Made by a program: the position numbers and the translations under genes
DNA from: Sindora glabra
Taxonomy: Eukaryota; Streptophyta; Magnoliopsida; Fabales; Fabaceae
Direction: 5' to 3'
DNA length: 64,000 bases
Assembly (NCBI GenBank): GCA_020226215.1
Contig: CM035228.1
Coordinates: forward strand, 859,901 to 923,900
Notes under the pieces: model-generated
Databases searched by the model: none
What the model was told of the DNA's origin: nothing
The model's input: only the letters and a program-made list of their open reading frames with translations
Shown here: piece by piece, positions 60,595 to 64,000 of the stretch
How the letters are laid out: each line of letters starts with the position of its first letter
How positions within the stretch are numbered: position 1 is the first letter of the stretch

Positions 60595-63545
60595 ATAAGA
60601 AGGAAGTAGTTCAATTTTGAAGACGTTAATAATTTGAGCTAGGTCGTCTATTTCGTCTGACAGATCCAATCGAGCATAGAAAATATCCATTCAGAAGGAA
60701 TGACTGCGGAAATAATTTCTGACCCATGTCGCAAGGTCACCCCCCTTCATCTTCCCTGTTAGCAATTCAATAGCTATATACATCACATTTTTCTGTGACT
60801 TTCATGGTACATCCATGTTCTGCAGGAACACAAATTAGAGTCATTATTAGGCAATTGAATAGATATTGAAAACTGGATAGAGAAGATTCGATGGAACAAG
60901 AAGAAGGGGACACTGTAGCTGTAAGAACCTCCAACCGCAATCACTGATTTAGATTGCAAGACATCCACCAGCTTTGCCAAAGCCAAAATCCCCAACACGT
61001 GCTTCAAATTCATCACTGAGAGTACGTTACAGGACTTTACCATAGAAAGAAGCCAGCCCTTGTGCGGTCCCCAGGGCAATCCTGAATCGACTTTGCCAAT
61101 CAAGACCGGAGGATGCTCCATAAAGCAACTCCATCAAACTGCCTTTTGCCATGTACTCATAAAGAAGTAGGTTGCAAAACCCATATAATTTAACAATATT
61201 CCAGTGCCTTATTTTTCCTAAGCTCATAATCTCAGCTGGAAGCTTTCATCTATATAGGAGCCCTCCCTGTTGGATGCTAGATTCTTAATAGCAGTTGTAT
61301 GACCAGTTAAGAAAACAGCTTTATACACAGTTCCACTACCTTCCCTCCCAATTACAAATCTTCCATCAAAATTTTCAGTGGCCTCAACCAGTTCTTTGAA
61401 AGTCATTTCTTCTTTTGGGGAAAAAATAGATGTCTGTACCTGGGGGAGAAAGTGGTCTATCTAGATCTTGCTGTAGCACAATGAGGTCCGCTGAATGTCT
61501 CATGAGATGTATGATGACCACAATCAAAACCAATTAAATCCCACCAACAGAAGCTGAAGCTATAACCAAAACTTTGCCTAGATGAACAAGTCCATTTGAT
61601 GAAAAGGATCTCGTGCACTGGCCAAGCTGTCCTCTACAAAGGCCTTTCTTTCCAACAAAGCGGCTGATTGCTGTTTATAGAAAGAGCGGTGAGGGAGGCA
61701 AGAGCCCCATTAGATCATTGTATGAGAAGTTAAAGGCTAGTAAACTTGACAGCTTCGTGAAGGAAGCTGGAATTTCATCACCGAAATGGTTGTTGTTGAG
61801 AAAGAGGGATTCTATCAAAGCAAGATTTGCCAAGCTGGGAGGGCATCTTCCCGAGAGATTTTTGTAGCTGAGATTTAATTCAATCTGCAAACCTGAAAGA
61901 GCAACCAATTCGGCTAGTATGCCACCAGAAAACAAGTTGCTTCCTATTTGCAGTGCCGTCAACCTTGAGAGGTTTCCTTCTGACACCGGAAGATACCCCG
62001 AAAATCGTTTTCTGATATTTTATGAGAACCTCCAACTGGGAAAGAGTGCCTATCTCGGGTGGAAATGCACCCACAAAGTTATTGCGGTTGAGATCAACTT
62101 GCTGAAGCTTCCTGCACTTGAATAGTTCAAATGGCACTTTCCCAGAAAGATAATTTGATGAGACATTAAATTAAAGGTGACCAACTGCGAGAGGTTACCG
62201 ATTTCTTTCGGCAATTCAGAGGTGAAAGAGTTGTTAGAAAGGTGAAGCCTTTGCACGGTATTGTAGCTAGCAATTTGTGGAGGAATGAGACCAGTGAAGT
62301 CATTCTGATCCAACTCAACAGTAGAAAGATTTAAAGTTTACGTAAATTAGAAGGAAACCTGGCTTCGAGGTTGATTTCAACTAGCTCAACCAATGACCTG
62401 CAGTTCGTAATCCCATATGGGATATTTCCAGTGAGCTTGTTTGACCCTAAGTTCAACAGCATCAGAGATAGAATGTTGGCAGAGATGGGCTGGAATTCTT
62501 CCCACCAAATGGTTTTCTGATAAGTCCTGGACCTTGAGGAATGACACCGCTAAATGAGTTGTGGAAAAGCTGCACATGATCAATTTGGTCATGTTCTGAA
62601 ATCCAAGTGGAAGAAGACCTCTGAAATTATTAAGAGAAAGGTCGAGCCTAGTCAGGTTTTTCAAGTTGGTGAGCTCATGTGGGATGACACCAGTTAGTTT
62701 ATTCTCGAAGAGATAAAGTAAGGACAGCCCGTTTATCTCGGCTAACTCACTTGGTATTTCTCCTGCCAATAAGTTCTCTGAAAAATCAATCTCTATTGTT
62801 TGAGAAAGGTTCCCAATCTCCTTGGGTATATTACGGTAAAGGCAAAACTTCTTCAGGACCACGGGCAAGAGGTTTCCCAGGTCCTTGGGAATTGTTCCCA
62901 CTAGATTGTTCTGATAAAGAGCAACAACCTCCAAACTTTCACAGTTTACAAGCTCTTTGGGAATAGCCCCAGAAAGCTTAATTTCCTGAAGGATCAGATA
63001 CCTTAAGTTCTTGAGCTGGCATGCCAAACTCCTTTGGAATTTCACCGGTTATCTGATTTAGAGTTAAACCAAGATCCTGCAGGCTCCGACAGCCACCTGA
63101 TTCTGGTGGGGAACTTCCTGATATCAGATTCTGCCGAGCTCGGAAAAGCCGCAGTTGTTTAAGCTGTCCAATTGAACGTGGCACAGATCCACTGAGATTG
63201 TTAGTATAACCAACAAAGACTTGGAGGGAAGAAAGATTACCCATTTCCTCTGGTAAAGGTCCTGCTAATTGATTGTTATGAATTTTCAATTCTGCTAAAT
63301 GAGAAAACCTACGCACTTCCACATGAATTTGGCCACCAAACTGATTGTTAATCGATATGAAGAAACTCCAAACTCGAGCAATTTCCTATTTCCTTGGCTA
63401 CAGTGTATTGTGAGACGGATTGAGTAAAGTCAAGTGAGCTAATCCACCAATGCTAGGAGCCAGAGACCTTGAAAGATTCATGGAGTTCAAATCAAGAGAC
63501 TTCATGTTGTTGATGCTGCCTTTTAAGAGTGGACAAATAACTGAA
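60595..63545 (-). pseudogene. LRR receptor-like kinase pseudogene (LRR-XI / At5g63930-like type)
   Basis: From 63545 down: an N-terminal-side LRR start (SLDLNSMNLS, APSIGGLAHLT), then about 20 LRRs split over frames (63322-62978, 63045-62386, 62313-62050, 62137-61880, 61986-61675), a membrane helix with an internal stop (about 61500-61560, GGI-stop-LVLIVVII), the juxtamembrane and kinase N-lobe (61406-61224: MTFKELVEATENF, VIGREGSGTVYKA, AIKNLASNREG), RHWNIVKLYGFC and LLLYEYMAKGSL (61227-61027). The HRDIK catalytic loop is missing: ASFYGK runs straight into NVLSDEFEARVGDFG, which is then frameshifted. An intron follows, then a decayed C-lobe (CTMKVTEKCDVYS, IELLTGK, GGDLATWVRNYFRSHSF). The signal peptide exon is not found. 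Non-functional as a kinase. Confidence 0.85.
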
Positions 63546-64000
63546 AGTTAAAAAATGATTTGTTTCAAGTTACGTAATAATGCCTTTATCCTTTAGACTA
63601 AATTTTCTCATAATATATGCAATAGAGGGTCCGTAAATTTTCTTTAGGATAAAATAAAGTCTAGTTTATTTTTACATTGCACTTAGTAAAAATAGGGATA
63701 ATATAATATTTAATCTTTGGAGAGAATTATAAAAGTATAAGAGAATGTTTTTTTTCTTTTTTTTTCTCTCTCCAAAAACTTACCAAAAAATAGTTTATTT
63801 ATAAAGAAATTTATTTCTGTATATGAAGGAACATAATTGTTTAAGAAATTCAAAAGTTCTATCATTGTAAAGAGATATGAGAAGTCATAAGAGTAATAAT
63901 CTTGTGAAGAGACGTGGAGAATTATAACCTTATGAATCCATAACCTTTGAAAATTGAAAGGTTACACATTTAATATTTTGAAAATTTATAACAATTCTTT
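63546..64000. other. AT-rich DNA to the window edge
   Basis: No signal peptide or further LRR of the pseudogene is seen, and no other gene. The pseudogene appears truncated at about 63545 rather than cut by the window edge. Confidence 0.5.

Noticed and set aside
60402..60620. 72-codon plus-strand frame
   Set aside because: Overlaps the decayed C-terminal part of the LRR-kinase pseudogene on the other strand and has no motif.

Overview
The window looks like nuclear DNA of a flowering plant, most likely a eudicot. Genes are split by many short AT-rich introns with GT-AG borders, intergenic DNA is very AT-rich, and the proteins are typical plant families: a SPARK-type receptor kinase, violaxanthin de-epoxidase, a RIN4/NOI protein, a U-box ligase, a germin-like protein, SECRET AGENT and an LRR receptor kinase. 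I could not fix the species or family from sequence alone. Gene models were built by hand from open frames plus splice sites; for the six intact genes the summed exon lengths keep one open frame.

Layout. 0.1-5.9 kb: a complete SPARK-domain receptor-like kinase (minus strand, 5 coding exons) and a complete chloroplast violaxanthin de-epoxidase (plus, 5 coding exons), with a foldback element between them and an R2R3-MYB fragment just downstream (6.57-6.89 kb). 6.9-26.5 kb: a repeat-filled gene desert with a decayed LINE (minus), a decayed Ty1/copia pol (plus), LTR-like repeats, a large hairpin, AT-only tracts and TIR elements. 27.0-46.0 kb: a gene cluster. It holds a single-NOI RIN4-like protein (plus, 4 coding exons), a U-box/ARM E3 ligase of PUB9 type (minus, 2 exons), a germin-like protein (plus, 2 exons), a decayed copia fragment and a 148-bp tandem array (35.0-36.5 kb), and the O-GlcNAc transferase gene SECRET AGENT (minus, 28 coding exons over 8.6 kb). 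46-60.5 kb: a second desert with LTR-like repeats, a SINE-like piece, TIR elements with degenerate GAT/GGT repeat cores, and a 2.4 kb TIR element carrying a broken EF-hand gene fragment. 60.6-63.55 kb: an LRR receptor kinase pseudogene (minus) with frameshifts, stops and a deleted catalytic loop.

The genes do not form one pathway. There is a loose theme of surface perception and defence (two receptor kinases, one dead; a RIN4/NOI protein; a germin-like protein; a U-box ligase) next to housekeeping or physiological genes (photoprotection by VDE, nucleocytoplasmic glycosylation by SEC). I found no convincing undescribed multi-gene system. The most unusual items are the EF-hand fragment inside a TIR element, two TIR-like elements sharing cryptic trinucleotide cores, the 165-bp duplication inside the LINE relic, and the exact loss of the HRD loop in the LRR-kinase pseudogene.
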